Positions 34,005-42,732 of a stretch of DNA of 64,000 nucleotides are shown here, piece after piece; the first letter of the stretch is position 1, and each line of letters begins with the position of its first letter. The position numbers and the translations under genes were made by a program. Source of the DNA: Cytobacillus praedii (GTDB taxonomy: Bacteria; Bacillota; Bacilli; Bacillales; Cytobacillaceae); the NCBI RefSeq assembly GCF_001439605.1, contig NZ_LMBX01000001.1, positions 151,992-215,991 on the forward strand. The letters are read 5' to 3'. The notes under the pieces were generated by a model. It saw only the letters and a program-made list of their open reading frames with translations, was not told the origin of the DNA and did not search any database.

Positions 34005-34035
34005 ATCATAAAACCTAACGTAACGGGAGAAGCAA
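34005..34035 (-). promoter_or_regulatory. MerR-type promoter with 19-base spacer
   Basis: On the minus strand TTGCTT (34035-34030) and TATGAT (34010-34005) are separated by exactly 19 bases, longer than the normal 17. The spacer contains CCCGTTACGTTAGGT; its ACGTTAGGT half matches the TipA/Mta-type operator half-site and the other half is degenerate. Such overlong spacers are activated by MerR-family DNA twisting. Confidence 0.7.
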
Positions 34036-34099
34036 GAAAAAATTTACAATTCATTTATAATTATTTTCAGAAAAGTGTTATAATAAGGGAGGGGGAGTG

Positions 34100-34297
34100 A
34101 TGAATATGTGGTTTTTAGTCATTCTTTGTGTTTCTTTGCTTGGCATCGGGTTTCTTGTAGACTGGTGGAATAAAAGACATGGAATAAGGAATTTTGATCC
34201 TGAAGAAAATGCGAGACATGTTTCAGAGTCAGAGAGAGCCTATATCGAATCCCATATGCATAATATAAAAAATGACCATAATAATGGGCCGTTTTAA
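34100..34297 (+). CDS. Small single-pass membrane protein, unknown
   Basis: A 65-residue protein with one N-terminal helix (about 3-20, WFLVILCVSLLGIGFLV) followed by a positively charged cytoplasmic tail with several His and Asn near the end (HMHNIKNDHNN). I do not recognise a family. GGGAGGGGG directly precedes the ATG at 34100. It stands alone between the MerR promoter and alkD. Confidence 0.6.
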   Translation: MNMWFLVILCVSLLGIGFLVDWWNKRHGIRNFDPEENARHVSESERAYIESHMHNIKNDHNNGPF

Positions 34298-34413
34298 TTT
34301 ATAGGGCGTGACTGCAAAAAAGCGGTGATGCCTTTTTCTTATTAGAAATGAATGTTTTATAGCCTTTCTAGCTACAATGAATGAATATGATGAAAAAGAG
34401 GGGTAAGTAATTG

Positions 34414-35076
34414 ATGCTGCACGTATTAGTCGATTTATTTGAGCAACATCGAGATCAGGAAAAGGCAATCCCCATGCAAAATTACATGAAAAATCATTTT
34501 CCGTTTCTCGGTATTAAAACACCTGAAAGAAGAAGCTTAGTGAAACAATTTTTTGTAGAAAGCGGAATCTTAAAGACCGATTTCCAGACGGACTTTATTC
34601 TGGCTTTATGGAAAAAGGATGAAAGAGAATATCAGTATGCTGCACTGGATTATTTAGAGAAATCAATGAAAATGAAAAGGCTGGAGAAACAACATCTCCC
34701 CTTTCTGGAGCAGTTAATTACCTCTAAATCCTGGTGGGATACGGTGGATATCATTGCCCCCAAACCCGTTGGAGCCATAGCTTCTAAACATCCAGAGGTC
34801 ATTGCAGATAGAATAGAAAATTGGGCATCTGGTGATCACATATGGCTGCGCCGTTCAGCGATTCTTTTTCAGCTTAAATATAAAGCTCATACAGATGAAG
34901 AGCTGTTATACCGCTATATCGTTCAAAATAAAGAGAGCAAGGAGTTCTTTATTCAAAAAGCGATTGGCTGGGCATTGCGGGAATACTCAAAAACGAATCC
35001 AGCATCAGTAAGAGCCTTTATAGAATCAACAGCTTTGCCTAGCTTAAGTGTCAGGGAAGGAAGTAAATATATTTAG
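34414..35076 (+). CDS. DNA alkylation repair protein, AlkD-like
   Basis: HEAT-repeat DNA glycosylase-like protein of 220 residues that would remove alkylated bases such as N3- or N7-alkylpurines. Helical pairs run the whole length; YMKNHFPFLGIKTPERR is the typical N-terminal segment, SWWDTVDIIAPKPVG (about 106-120) holds the conserved Trp and Asp of the active cleft, and WLRRSAILFQL the DNA-contacting Arg pair. AAGAGGGG supports the ATG at 34414 over the TTG three bases earlier. Confidence 0.85.
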   Translation: MLHVLVDLFEQHRDQEKAIPMQNYMKNHFPFLGIKTPERRSLVKQFFVESGILKTDFQTDFILALWKKDEREYQYAALDYLEKSMKMKRLEKQHLPFLEQLITSKSWWDTVDIIAPKPVGAIASKHPEVIADRIENWASGDHIWLRRSAILFQLKYKAHTDEELLYRYIVQNKESKEFFIQKAIGWALREYSKTNPASVRAFIESTALPSLSVREGSKYI

Positions 35077-35139
35077 ATTAGATTTTTTCTAAAAGTTTGT
35101 TGTTTTGAATAAGCTATGTGAATGAAGGATATCGAACCA

Positions 35140-35300
35140 AAAAGGTTAGTGGATTGGAGTGGAAGGTGCGAGACTCCAGCGGGAGTAGTGGGACAGGTGA
35201 GACCCTGCAGGAGCGTAAGCAACGAGGAGGCTCACCGCCCACCCCGCGGAAAGTGAGCACCTGAAGCGGAAATCCACCTCTGCCAACACTTAATAGTTAC
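35140..35300. repeat. Dispersed Bacillaceae GC-rich hairpin repeat
   Basis: The stretch contains GCGAGACTCCAGCGGGAGTA, GGGACAGGTGAGACCCTGCA, GGAGCGTAAGCAACGAGGAG, GCTCACCGCCCACCCCGCGG and AAGTGAGCACCTGAAGCGGA, all within 35165-35275. From memory this matches an intergenic element found in many copies in Bacillaceae genomes. Several arms are self-complementary (CTCCAGCGGGAG; GGTGAG with CTCACC), so the RNA would fold strongly. It is far more GC-rich than its surroundings and encodes no protein. Confidence 0.75.
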
Positions 35301-35365
35301 CCAGTGTGTTTGCAAAATAGCCTCCTGTTTTAAATAAAATATATTAAAAAGAAATAGGTGAAAAC

Positions 35366-36235
35366 ATGATTAAATGTATAGCTATTGACATGGACGGAAC
35401 GCTTTTAACAGCTGCTCAGCAGATAACGCCTGAAAATCTGGAAGCGATCCGCTGGGCCCAATCCAAAGGAGTAGTGGTCGTCGTTGCAACAGGAAGATCC
35501 TATAGAGAAGCAAGCTTTGTCTTAGATGCAGCAGGTTTAATATGTCCGATGATTTGTGTAAATGGAGCGGAGATAAGATCCGTACATAAAGACATCATTT
35601 CGACCAATGCATTAGGGAAATCCACGGTTAGGAAGATTGCTGCCATTCTTGACAGAAATAAGATTTATTTTGAAGTATATACAAATAAAGGAACGTTTAC
35701 ATTGGACGAAGATAAGGCTGTTTCCATTATGGTTGACATTTATATGAGTGCAAACCCGGAGGCAGATGTTAATGAAGTCGTGAAAGTGGCAGAGAAGAGA
35801 ATTACAAAAGGGCTTGTGCATAAAGTAGAAAGCTATGATCTGCTTTTTAATAATGATGAATATCGAATCTATAAATTATTAGCTTTCTCTTTTAATCAAG
35901 ATTTATTAGCTGAGGCAAAGAATGAGCTTTTAAAAGTAGAAGGATTAGCGGTCTCTTCATCTGGAGTGGAAAACCTAGAGCTGACAAGTGTAAATGCCCA
36001 AAAGGGGATAGCACTGAAAAGGTTTGCCCAAGCAGATGGGATTGACATGAAAGACACAATGGCTATTGGGGATAATTACAATGATCTTTCTATGTTTAAG
36101 ATGGCTGGCTTATCCGTTGCAATGGGAAATGCAGATGAGGAGATTAAGGCACAGTGTGATAAAGTAACGCTTACAAATGAGGAAAGCGGGGTCGCTAAAG
36201 CAATATGGGATGCAATAGAAGGGAGAGAGGAATGA
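35366..36235 (+). CDS. Cof-type HAD-superfamily phosphatase
   Basis: Cytoplasmic phosphatase of 289 residues in the Cof/IIB subfamily, probably acting on sugar phosphates or nucleotide-like substrates such as FMN or pyridoxal phosphate. Motif 1 is IAIDMDGTLL (Asp nucleophile at about 8), motif 2 VVVATGRSYREA, a cap domain fills about 85-190, and motif 4 is IGDNYNDLSMF (about 236-246). Its stop overlaps the start of the next gene as ATGA, so the two are coupled. Confidence 0.9.
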   Translation: MIKCIAIDMDGTLLTAAQQITPENLEAIRWAQSKGVVVVVATGRSYREASFVLDAAGLICPMICVNGAEIRSVHKDIISTNALGKSTVRKIAAILDRNKIYFEVYTNKGTFTLDEDKAVSIMVDIYMSANPEADVNEVVKVAEKRITKGLVHKVESYDLLFNNDEYRIYKLLAFSFNQDLLAEAKNELLKVEGLAVSSSGVENLELTSVNAQKGIALKRFAQADGIDMKDTMAIGDNYNDLSMFKMAGLSVAMGNADEEIKAQCDKVTLTNEESGVAKAIWDAIEGREE

Positions 36236-37308
36236 GGCGTGCATTATCAAGCCTGATCATTTTATTTGCTATCGCTGGTGCAGGCTGTACACAGCTGGAA
36301 GAGAGAGGGCTTGAAGAGGACCAAGTGGCAAGTCTTCCCTATAAGGAGCCTCAAGTGATTGCAGATGAGCTGCAAATACCTTGGTCAATTGATCAAAATG
36401 AGGGCATCTTCTATCTGTCTGAAAGACCGGGGCATATTGTTAAAATAGATGACGGCAGAACGGAACGTCAGAAGGTTGTTCTTGAGAAGCCGTTAGCCAC
36501 TGCTTCAGAAGCAGGGCTGTTAGGTTTTGTATTGTCACCTGATTTTTCCAAAACTAAAGAAGCCTTTGCATATTATACATATACGGATGGATCAGGTCAG
36601 TATAACCGAATCATCCTCTTAAAGCTAGACAATGGAACTTGGAAGGAGACCGGGCTTCTATTGGATCGAATACCTAGCGGTCAGTATCATCATGGAGGCA
36701 GGCTTGAGATAGGACCGGATGGCAAGCTTTATGCCACCACTGGTGATGCATCCTACAACCCAGAGATCGCGCAGGATATTCATTCCCTAGGCGGGAAAAT
36801 CTTAAGAATGAACCTTGATGGATCTATTCCAGCAGACAATCCTATACAGGATTTATATGTGTATACCTACGGACATCGAAATCCGCAAGGTCTGGCATGG
36901 GCACAGGACGGTGTGTTATATGAAAGTGAGCATGGTCCTTCGGCGAATGATGAAGTGAATTTCATTCAGCCCGGCCGTAATTACGGCTGGCCAGTTATTA
37001 TAGGAAAAGAAATCAAGGAGGGGATGGAGACTCCATTGTTTACATCTGGAGACAACTCCACATGGGCACCTTCAGGCATGGCCTTTTATGAAGGGAAGCT
37101 GTATGTTGCTGCTCTTAGAGGCAGTGCCGTGTTAGAGTTCGATTTAACATCAAAGAAGATGAGAGAAGTGATTACTGGTCTTGGCCGGATTCGAGATGTG
37201 TATATAAAGGACGAATTCCTTTATTTTGTCAGCAATAATACGGATGGCCGCGGCACGCCGCTGAAAAAAGATGATAAGCTTTATCAAATCCCGCTAGCTG
37301 AGCTTTAA
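36232..37308 (+). CDS. PQQ-dependent aldose/sorbosone dehydrogenase-like lipoprotein
   Basis: Surface-anchored beta-propeller of 358 residues related to soluble aldose sugar dehydrogenase and glucose/sorbosone dehydrogenases. A lipoprotein signal ends AIAGAGC (Cys about 18). Motifs are IPWSIDQNEGIFYLSERPGH, SGQYHHGGRLEIGPDGKLYA, TTGDA, YGHRNPQGLAW and SEHGPSANDEVN, which in relatives bind PQQ and calcium. Whether this cell makes PQQ is unknown, so activity may be different. GGGAGAGAGGA precedes the ATG at 36232. Confidence 0.85.
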   Translation: MRRALSSLIILFAIAGAGCTQLEERGLEEDQVASLPYKEPQVIADELQIPWSIDQNEGIFYLSERPGHIVKIDDGRTERQKVVLEKPLATASEAGLLGFVLSPDFSKTKEAFAYYTYTDGSGQYNRIILLKLDNGTWKETGLLLDRIPSGQYHHGGRLEIGPDGKLYATTGDASYNPEIAQDIHSLGGKILRMNLDGSIPADNPIQDLYVYTYGHRNPQGLAWAQDGVLYESEHGPSANDEVNFIQPGRNYGWPVIIGKEIKEGMETPLFTSGDNSTWAPSGMAFYEGKLYVAALRGSAVLEFDLTSKKMREVITGLGRIRDVYIKDEFLYFVSNNTDGRGTPLKKDDKLYQIPLAEL

Positions 37309-37342
37309 GAAATGGCATGGTTTTTCCAGGCCATTTCTGCTT
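37309..37342 (+). terminator. Rho-independent terminator
   Basis: AGAAATGGC pairs with GCCATTTCT, followed by GCTTTT, directly behind the aldose dehydrogenase gene. Confidence 0.75.
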
Positions 37343-37368
37343 TTACTGTATGAATAATGAATAGAACA

Positions 37369-38007
37369 TTACTCTATTTTTAAGATTGTTCGAATGATTG
37401 GAGTGAGCCCGCTGACAATAAATTCAACGGCAATAACCATAACGATCAGTCCCATTAATCGCATCAAAATATTGTTTCCGGTTTCGCCTAAAAGATTATA
37501 AATACGAGTTGAGTTAAGTAAAATCAGATAGGTTGCGAAACAAACAATGGAAAGAACAATGATTAAGATACCTTGAAAGACGATGCTTTCTGCTGTATCC
37601 ATCATGAGGATCGCATTCGTAATCGCCCCCGGTCCACAAATCATAGGGATGGCAAGCGGTGTAATGGAAATATCATTTGTATAGCTATTTACTTCTTTTT
37701 CACTGATTTTAGCCCGAACAAGTCTTGCTTGAAGCATGTCCTGCCCCATAAGAAAGAAAATGACTCCGCCAACAACCTTTAGGCTGTTGATTGTAATTCC
37801 AAAAAATTTAAAAATTAGCTGCCCTGTTACTGCGAACAATACAAGAATAATAAAGGAAACAATCGTTGCCTTTCTTGCTGTTCGCTTCTTCATCTCTCTA
37901 TCTAAATCAGCTGTCATTGAGAGATAAATAGGCATAACTCCAAGAGGATTTATAAGAGTAAAGAATGAAGTAAACCCAAGTAAGGCAAAAGCAAAATACT
38001 CGTGCAT
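37369..38007 (-). CDS. MarC-family membrane protein
   Basis: Integral membrane protein of 212 residues and six helices of the MarC (UPF0056) family; the function is unsettled in spite of the historical link to multiple antibiotic resistance. FFTLINPLGVMPIYLSMT is the conserved N-terminal helix with the NPxG motif, and ITPLAIPMICGPGAITN (about 117-133) is the second hallmark. GGAGG lies before the ATG at 38007, preferred to the ATG at 38019. It is monocistronic. Confidence 0.9.
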   Translation of the reverse strand: MHEYFAFALLGFTSFFTLINPLGVMPIYLSMTADLDREMKKRTARKATIVSFIILVLFAVTGQLIFKFFGITINSLKVVGGVIFFLMGQDMLQARLVRAKISEKEVNSYTNDISITPLAIPMICGPGAITNAILMMDTAESIVFQGILIIVLSIVCFATYLILLNSTRIYNLLGETGNNILMRLMGLIVMVIAVEFIVSGLTPIIRTILKIE

Positions 38008-38092
38008 AAAAACCTCCATATCATGAAAATAGCATTTTTTGCTAGTATATCAATGTTTGTAAAAAAACTAAACACGTAGAGTAAGAGAAAAC

Positions 38093-38122
38093 AAAAAGCC
38101 CTATCATTTTGGATAAGGCTTA
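38093..38122 (-). terminator. Terminator of nos operon
   Basis: On the minus strand AGCCTTATC pairs with GATAGGGCT, followed by TTTTTGTTTTC, downstream of the last gene of the nos operon. Confidence 0.8.
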
Positions 38123-38193
38123 CACTCGTTTTTTATATGTCCAATGCTTGTGTGCGAGTAACACAACTTTGCCACATCTAATGTCTGATATCT

Positions 38194-38892
38194 CTAAGGT
38201 GTTTCAATAGTTAAATTTAATGATTCCATTTGTGACATGTAGAGCTCTTCGTACTTCTTATCAGTTAAATAGGATATTTCTTGTTCTGCTGCATCTGGAT
38301 TTTCCTTTTTAACATCTTCTTTTAGTATATTATATATTTCCTCTGTTAAAACTCTTTGTTTAAAGTATGTATTTAATTGAGTATTATATTGGTCTGATGA
38401 GCTAGCTTCTATTAGCTTCTTAGCTAATTCTGCTTGATCTACCTTTTGAGTAAAGTCATCGATCTTTTTTTGTAAAACTTGTTCATCTACTTTTAAACCC
38501 TTTTCCTCTGCAAGAAGATACATGGAGTTCTGTTCAATCAGTTTGGATAGATTGACATTATAATTATCATGATATTTGATTTGTTCATCCCAGTATTTAA
38601 GCTTGTCCTCCAATTCCTTACCTGTAAGGCTTTGCTGGCCTTGAAGTCGATTCAATTCAATCTCAACTTTACTCATTAACTCGAAAAATTTAAGATCAGC
38701 ATATGTGTAAACCATTCCATTAATTGTAACAACTTTGTCTTCATTCGTTAGCTTTTCCATACTCACATCTTCGTTTCCGGTATCACTTTTTTTCTCTTCG
38801 CTCGGATTTGATGCTGCATTTATCTGGCAGCCAGCTAGAAAGCTGCATACAATTAAAATAAGCAAGGTAGTGAATAATCTTTCTTTACACAT
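38194..38892 (-). CDS. SurA/PrsA-like chaperone lipoprotein, last gene of nos operon
   Basis: Lipoprotein of 232 residues with signal ending CSFLAGC (Cys about 22). The mature part resembles the N-terminal chaperone helices of SurA/PrsA proteins: NEDKVVTINGMVYTYADLKFF (shortened: VVTINGMVYTYADL), then long amphipathic helices. No parvulin peptidyl-prolyl isomerase domain follows. The ATG at 38892 is nine bases behind GAGGA; the first ATG at 38901 is too close. Its position, just after the YtkA-like gene, suggests it helps fold or metallate secreted NosZ or cytochrome c; this is inference. Confidence 0.65.
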   Translation of the reverse strand: MCKERLFTTLLILIVCSFLAGCQINAASNPSEEKKSDTGNEDVSMEKLTNEDKVVTINGMVYTYADLKFFELMSKVEIELNRLQGQQSLTGKELEDKLKYWDEQIKYHDNYNVNLSKLIEQNSMYLLAEEKGLKVDEQVLQKKIDDFTQKVDQAELAKKLIEASSSDQYNTQLNTYFKQRVLTEEIYNILKEDVKKENPDAAEQEISYLTDKKYEELYMSQMESLNLTIETP

Positions 38893-38897
38893 GTTCT

Positions 38898-39260
38898 TCA
38901 TTCCTCATCAACATCAAATGTAATTGCTTTTTCAAAGGATTCCCCGTCTTTTTCCGCTTCAATATTGGCAATCCATTCGCCCGCCATCGGCAACTCTACG
39001 CTTGATTCGTATAGCCCATTCCCTTTATCTTGAAGGTTCAAATGGATTTCGCCATGGTCCATTTTTGCCATTTCAAGATTAGCAATGATTTCTAATCCTT
39101 CTATTGGCTTTCCATCCTCAGAAACTTTAAATATAATAGGTGAATCCTTCTCCCCATTATACGTTGGGGGTGTATCTATAGTGAATTCATAATTAGAGCC
39201 AGAACTACAGCCTGTGAGAAAGATAAGCAATAGTGTAAATATAGAAAAAAGCTTCCTCAT
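38898..39260 (-). CDS. YtkA/FixH-like lipoprotein in nos operon
   Basis: A small lipoprotein of 120 residues: signal ending IFLTGC (Cys about 18), then a single beta-sandwich of the YtkA/FixH type. LEMAKMDHGEIHL (about 68-80) has the Met-x2-Met-x-His pattern, and ELPMAGEWIANIE the usual domain ending. In relatives the Met/His cluster suits copper handling. It overlaps the nosF stop by four bases. No nosL is seen in this operon, so it may fill that copper-delivery role; that is a hypothesis. Confidence 0.7.
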   Translation of the reverse strand: MRKLFSIFTLLLIFLTGCSSGSNYEFTIDTPPTYNGEKDSPIIFKVSEDGKPIEGLEIIANLEMAKMDHGEIHLNLQDKGNGLYESSVELPMAGEWIANIEAEKDGESFEKAITFDVDEE

Positions 39261-39928
39261 TTTTTTCCAACCTCCTGCAAATGGTTACTCATAAAGTCGT
39301 CAACTGTATATTTGATAATTGTTCCTTCATTTAGAAAGGCAACATTTGTACAAGTTTGTTTAATTTCATCCATATGATGTGAAGACATCAAGATGGTCTT
39401 ACCTGATAATGATTTCAGAATATCTAGCACCTCTTTGCGGCCAATTGGATCCAGTCCACTTGTTGGCTCATCTAGGATTAAAATATCTGTATCGTAATAA
39501 AGCATGACTCCAAGACCAAGGCGTTGCAGCATCCCTTTTGAATATCCTTTAATTTGGTGATGTCGATCGTCCCATAAAGACACAAGTCTCAGCTTTTCTT
39601 CCATCTTTTTCTCGTCTATTTCCTTTGAACTAAGGGAAGCAAAGAAGCGCATGTTTTCTTCCCCTGTCAGATGTGGATAAAGATGGAACTTTTCAGGTAA
39701 ATAGGAAACTATTTTTTTCCATTCTCCTTTTTTGTGGGAATATCCCCCTAATTGAATGGATCCCTTTTTCACGGGAAGCAGGCCAAGCATAGAATGGATC
39801 AAGGTGGATTTACCAGCTCCATTCCGACCTACTAAAGCGCAATGCTCATTTTTTTCTATGATTAAATTTATATTATTTAGTACATTCTTATCTTTATAGG
39901 ATTGATAAAGCCCCGTTATTTCAATCAT
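39257..39928 (-). CDS. nosF: NosF, ABC ATPase of nitrous oxide reductase maturation
   Basis: ATPase of 223 residues working with NosY and NosD in building the copper-sulfide centre of NosZ. It shows Walker A GRNGAGKSTL, signature YSKGMLQRLGLG, Walker B ILILDEP and switch MSSHHMDEI. The frame is open back to 39985, but AGGGGG precedes the ATG at 39928, which overlaps the nosY stop by four bases as in the rest of this operon. Assigned as NosF by its place between nosY and the end of a nosZ operon. Confidence 0.88.
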   Translation of the reverse strand: MIEITGLYQSYKDKNVLNNINLIIEKNEHCALVGRNGAGKSTLIHSMLGLLPVKKGSIQLGGYSHKKGEWKKIVSYLPEKFHLYPHLTGEENMRFFASLSSKEIDEKKMEEKLRLVSLWDDRHHQIKGYSKGMLQRLGLGVMLYYDTDILILDEPTSGLDPIGRKEVLDILKSLSGKTILMSSHHMDEIKQTCTNVAFLNEGTIIKYTVDDFMSNHLQEVGKK

Positions 39929-40728
39929 GATTTTTCCCCCTTGCTTCTTAGCAGTATAGACATCTCGAAGAAAATGACCATCCATAGGACAATATCAATT
40001 AGAAGGAATTTCCATGGTTGCATCCAAATCATTTTTTCCATTAATCTGGACATGTTATTTAAAGAGAATAGACCTAGTGACGTCTCTAAAAAGAGTTGAA
40101 GGGTATGGATTGGATCTAAAAAATATAACCAAGAAAAAAGTTTTACATTTTCATATGAAACAGAAGAGACATATTGCAAAAATACAAGATCAATAAGAAA
40201 GATAAAGAAAAACCAAGTGAAAATCACGGCGCCAATCAGCTGCATTTTTGTATTGCAAATACTGCCGAGGAACAGTCCGATTTGATTAAAAATGAGTAAA
40301 AGGGCAATTACAGTTCCTAAAAAAAATAGAAAGCTAGCTAGGTGAAATTGAAGAAACCATTTCATGAAAATAGCTAGAACAAAATACCAGACAACAAAGA
40401 CACTTATAATAACACAATGAATGGCGAGACTTTTTTTCAATAATAGGGTCCGATAGGATTCTTTCTTTGTTAAAAGAATCATTGAAGTTTTTAACTCTCT
40501 TTCTTGAAAAATAGAAAAGGCAGATAGAAAAAGGCCAAAAATCGGAATGAGATAAACATTCATACCGTGAAGAGAAAGGAGAAAGGCGTCAAATCCTAAT
40601 GCATCTGGATATGAACGTGCCTCCACTAATAAAAAGATGGAGGTAAGTATTACCATTGCGAGTCCTAACCATAAACCTTTTCCACGTGATTGTTCAAGCC
40701 ACTCCTTCCAAATGTAATTCATTGTCAA
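39925..40728 (-). CDS. nosY: NosY, ABC permease of nitrous oxide reductase maturation
   Basis: Membrane subunit of the NosFY ABC complex, 267 residues with six helices. The loop FQERELKTSMILLTKKESYR (about 88-107) is the ABC-2 coupling segment, and GSICNTKMQLIG follows as in NosY proteins. Partner ATPase NosF and the extracytoplasmic NosD are encoded either side with four-base overlaps, giving one translation-coupled unit. Confidence 0.87.
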   Translation of the reverse strand: MTMNYIWKEWLEQSRGKGLWLGLAMVILTSIFLLVEARSYPDALGFDAFLLSLHGMNVYLIPIFGLFLSAFSIFQERELKTSMILLTKKESYRTLLLKKSLAIHCVIISVFVVWYFVLAIFMKWFLQFHLASFLFFLGTVIALLLIFNQIGLFLGSICNTKMQLIGAVIFTWFFFIFLIDLVFLQYVSSVSYENVKLFSWLYFLDPIHTLQLFLETSLGLFSLNNMSRLMEKMIWMQPWKFLLIDIVLWMVIFFEMSILLRSKGEKS

Positions 40729-42044
40729 CGGCTCCTTTTCGAATTGTAAAATCGACCAACACCAACCAAAAGAATTGGAATGGAAAGTAATAGCATCGGC
40801 ACCCAGGTAGGTGAACGGCCTTTTTGCTTTACTATTAATGGAAATTGATCTTCGACCATTACATCCTGAGTATTCATTACCTCATTAATCTTTTCATAGA
40901 TACCAATGGAAGGGCTTTTCAGAAATAGATAAGCAAGCTCGTTTTCATCAATTAATTTATATAATGAGGATTTATGCTCAATGGGTGAATCACCAATACC
41001 GTTTTGATCTAAATCAAAACCAGATTGTTCATTGCCCCAGTAATTTCCGCGGCCATTTTTGAACCAATGATTTGAAGCCTCTCCGCCAACATTTAATACA
41101 TGGGCTACATTTTGCTTGAAATGGTTATCTGTAAATACCTGATTGGTTGAGGAAGACCATAGTTCAATACCAATATCATTATGGAAAAATTTATTTCCAA
41201 TAATTTGATTTTGATTTGATTGTTCTAAGTAGATTCCTCGCTGGTTTAAATAAAATTCATTATTTTTAATGATATTATCTTCACTAGTTTGGATGATTAG
41301 CCCAAAAGACCTTGATCCTTGATTGAAAGAAAATTGATTTTTTTCTAAGATAATTCCTTGTGAGTGCATGATAGCTGCACCACCTGTATTTTTAATAAAA
41401 TGATTATTAATAAACTTGTTGTCATTTGAGTACATATAGTGGAGACCATAACGGGTCCTAGTAACAAGGGTATCTTTCACTTCAACTTGGTCTGCAAATT
41501 CAAAAAAAATGCCGTCTCTAGTTTGAGTAATATAGGAATCTTGTATCATAATATCGGAAGATCGAATAAGTTGAATTCCATTTCCTTGACTACCAAGCTT
41601 TCCAGTTCCTTGTCCAGTCACTGAAACATTTTTCACTTCGGCGTGCCGCACCTTATTTAGAAATAAGCCATGGTAAACATCGTGAATAACAAGATTAATG
41701 AATTGATGGTAGTCTCCTTTAGCGCGAATACCAGAAAATTCTTGATCTGAGCTTCTACTTAAACTACCGTGCTCAATCGTCAAATTTTTCAATGTTACGT
41801 TTGAAGCATCAATTGTTATTACATTACCTTCTCCATTTCCTCGTATGACTGTGTTTTCTTCACCGGTTATTGTTAGTGGTTTATTAATTTTAATATTTCC
41901 GTCGTATTTTTTTCCTTCAAGTATTAACTCGCCATTTATCGGTGTTTCATCTATTAATTGTTGTAAGGGAACATTGGCAGAGACAGGAGAATTAGTAAAG
42001 ATCCATATACCTATTCCGACAAATAATAAAACAAAATGCCTCAT
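40725..42044 (-). CDS. nosD: NosD, copper-centre assembly beta-helix protein
   Basis: Secreted right-handed beta-helix (CASH domain) protein of 439 residues needed for sulfide and copper assembly of NosZ. It has an N-terminal signal peptide, about ten turns of repeats of the NxFxxN type (for example NKFINNHFIKNTGG, NIIKNNEFYLNQRG), the end segment GRGNYWGNEQSGFDLDQNGIGDSP, and a C-terminal helix (about 415-432) that anchors it, as in Gram-positive NosD. GGAGAG supports the ATG at 42044 over 42080. It overlaps both neighbours by four bases. Confidence 0.92.
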   Translation of the reverse strand: MRHFVLLFVGIGIWIFTNSPVSANVPLQQLIDETPINGELILEGKKYDGNIKINKPLTITGEENTVIRGNGEGNVITIDASNVTLKNLTIEHGSLSRSSDQEFSGIRAKGDYHQFINLVIHDVYHGLFLNKVRHAEVKNVSVTGQGTGKLGSQGNGIQLIRSSDIMIQDSYITQTRDGIFFEFADQVEVKDTLVTRTRYGLHYMYSNDNKFINNHFIKNTGGAAIMHSQGIILEKNQFSFNQGSRSFGLIIQTSEDNIIKNNEFYLNQRGIYLEQSNQNQIIGNKFFHNDIGIELWSSSTNQVFTDNHFKQNVAHVLNVGGEASNHWFKNGRGNYWGNEQSGFDLDQNGIGDSPIEHKSSLYKLIDENELAYLFLKSPSIGIYEKINEVMNTQDVMVEDQFPLIVKQKGRSPTWVPMLLLSIPILLVGVGRFYNSKRSR

Positions 42045-42604
42045 TTCTTTCTCTCCAGCCACAAGGGAATAAGGGTACAAATAAAAGCAGCACCAAGTAT
42101 AAAGGCACCTGTTGTGAAATAACTGTTAGTTACAAAATTAGCAATGGTATTTTCCCCGATAATTGGCGGGACAAAAGGATCTAATTCAATGGGTGCTTTT
42201 GGATCTAGCTCAGTGCCAAATTTCTTGAGCCATCTTTTCATATCGTAAATACCAAGAATACCTCCAATAGTGAATAAACCAATCCCGACATAAAGAAGCT
42301 TCTTTCTTCGAAGTAATCCTATCAATAAGATAATGAAAGCTAGGCCAATAACCAAATATTTCATATAGGGGAGTTCAGGGAAACTTTCATTGCTGAATTC
42401 CGTCATGCCAATATAGTGATTTAACCCATTAACAATATCGATGTCCCCGGCTAATGTATAAGGGTAAACGATAATATCGAGACCTTCAGGATATTGTGGT
42501 GCATAAAATTTCATTCCCCACCAAGGGAAAAACATGGAGGTAACTAAAAGGGCAGCAGCTATTATTAAACTAAGCATAGAACCAATTGATAATTTTTTAG
42601 ACAT
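42041..42604 (-). CDS. NosB-like four-helix membrane protein
   Basis: Integral membrane protein of 187 residues: helix at about 8-28, an extracytoplasmic stretch with FFPWWGMKFYAPQYPEGL and GDIDIVNGLNHYIGM, helices at about 85-105 and 108-125, and a last helix near 160-180. Clade II nos clusters commonly have a membrane protein, NosB, between nosZ and nosD, and this matches in place and topology; its function is unknown. The ATG at 42604 is nine bases behind AGGAG, preferred to 42613. Confidence 0.7.
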   Translation of the reverse strand: MSKKLSIGSMLSLIIAAALLVTSMFFPWWGMKFYAPQYPEGLDIIVYPYTLAGDIDIVNGLNHYIGMTEFSNESFPELPYMKYLVIGLAFIILLIGLLRRKKLLYVGIGLFTIGGILGIYDMKRWLKKFGTELDPKAPIELDPFVPPIIGENTIANFVTNSYFTTGAFILGAAFICTLIPLWLERKK

Positions 42605-42732
42605 GCCTTTCATCTCCTATATTTTGAACTTCCATTTTTCAAAGGTTCAAAATGGTGTCAATGATAGGAGGGTATTGTTTGTTACTTACCAATACCCTCC
42701 AAGAATAAATTATAGTTGATAATTACAATGCT

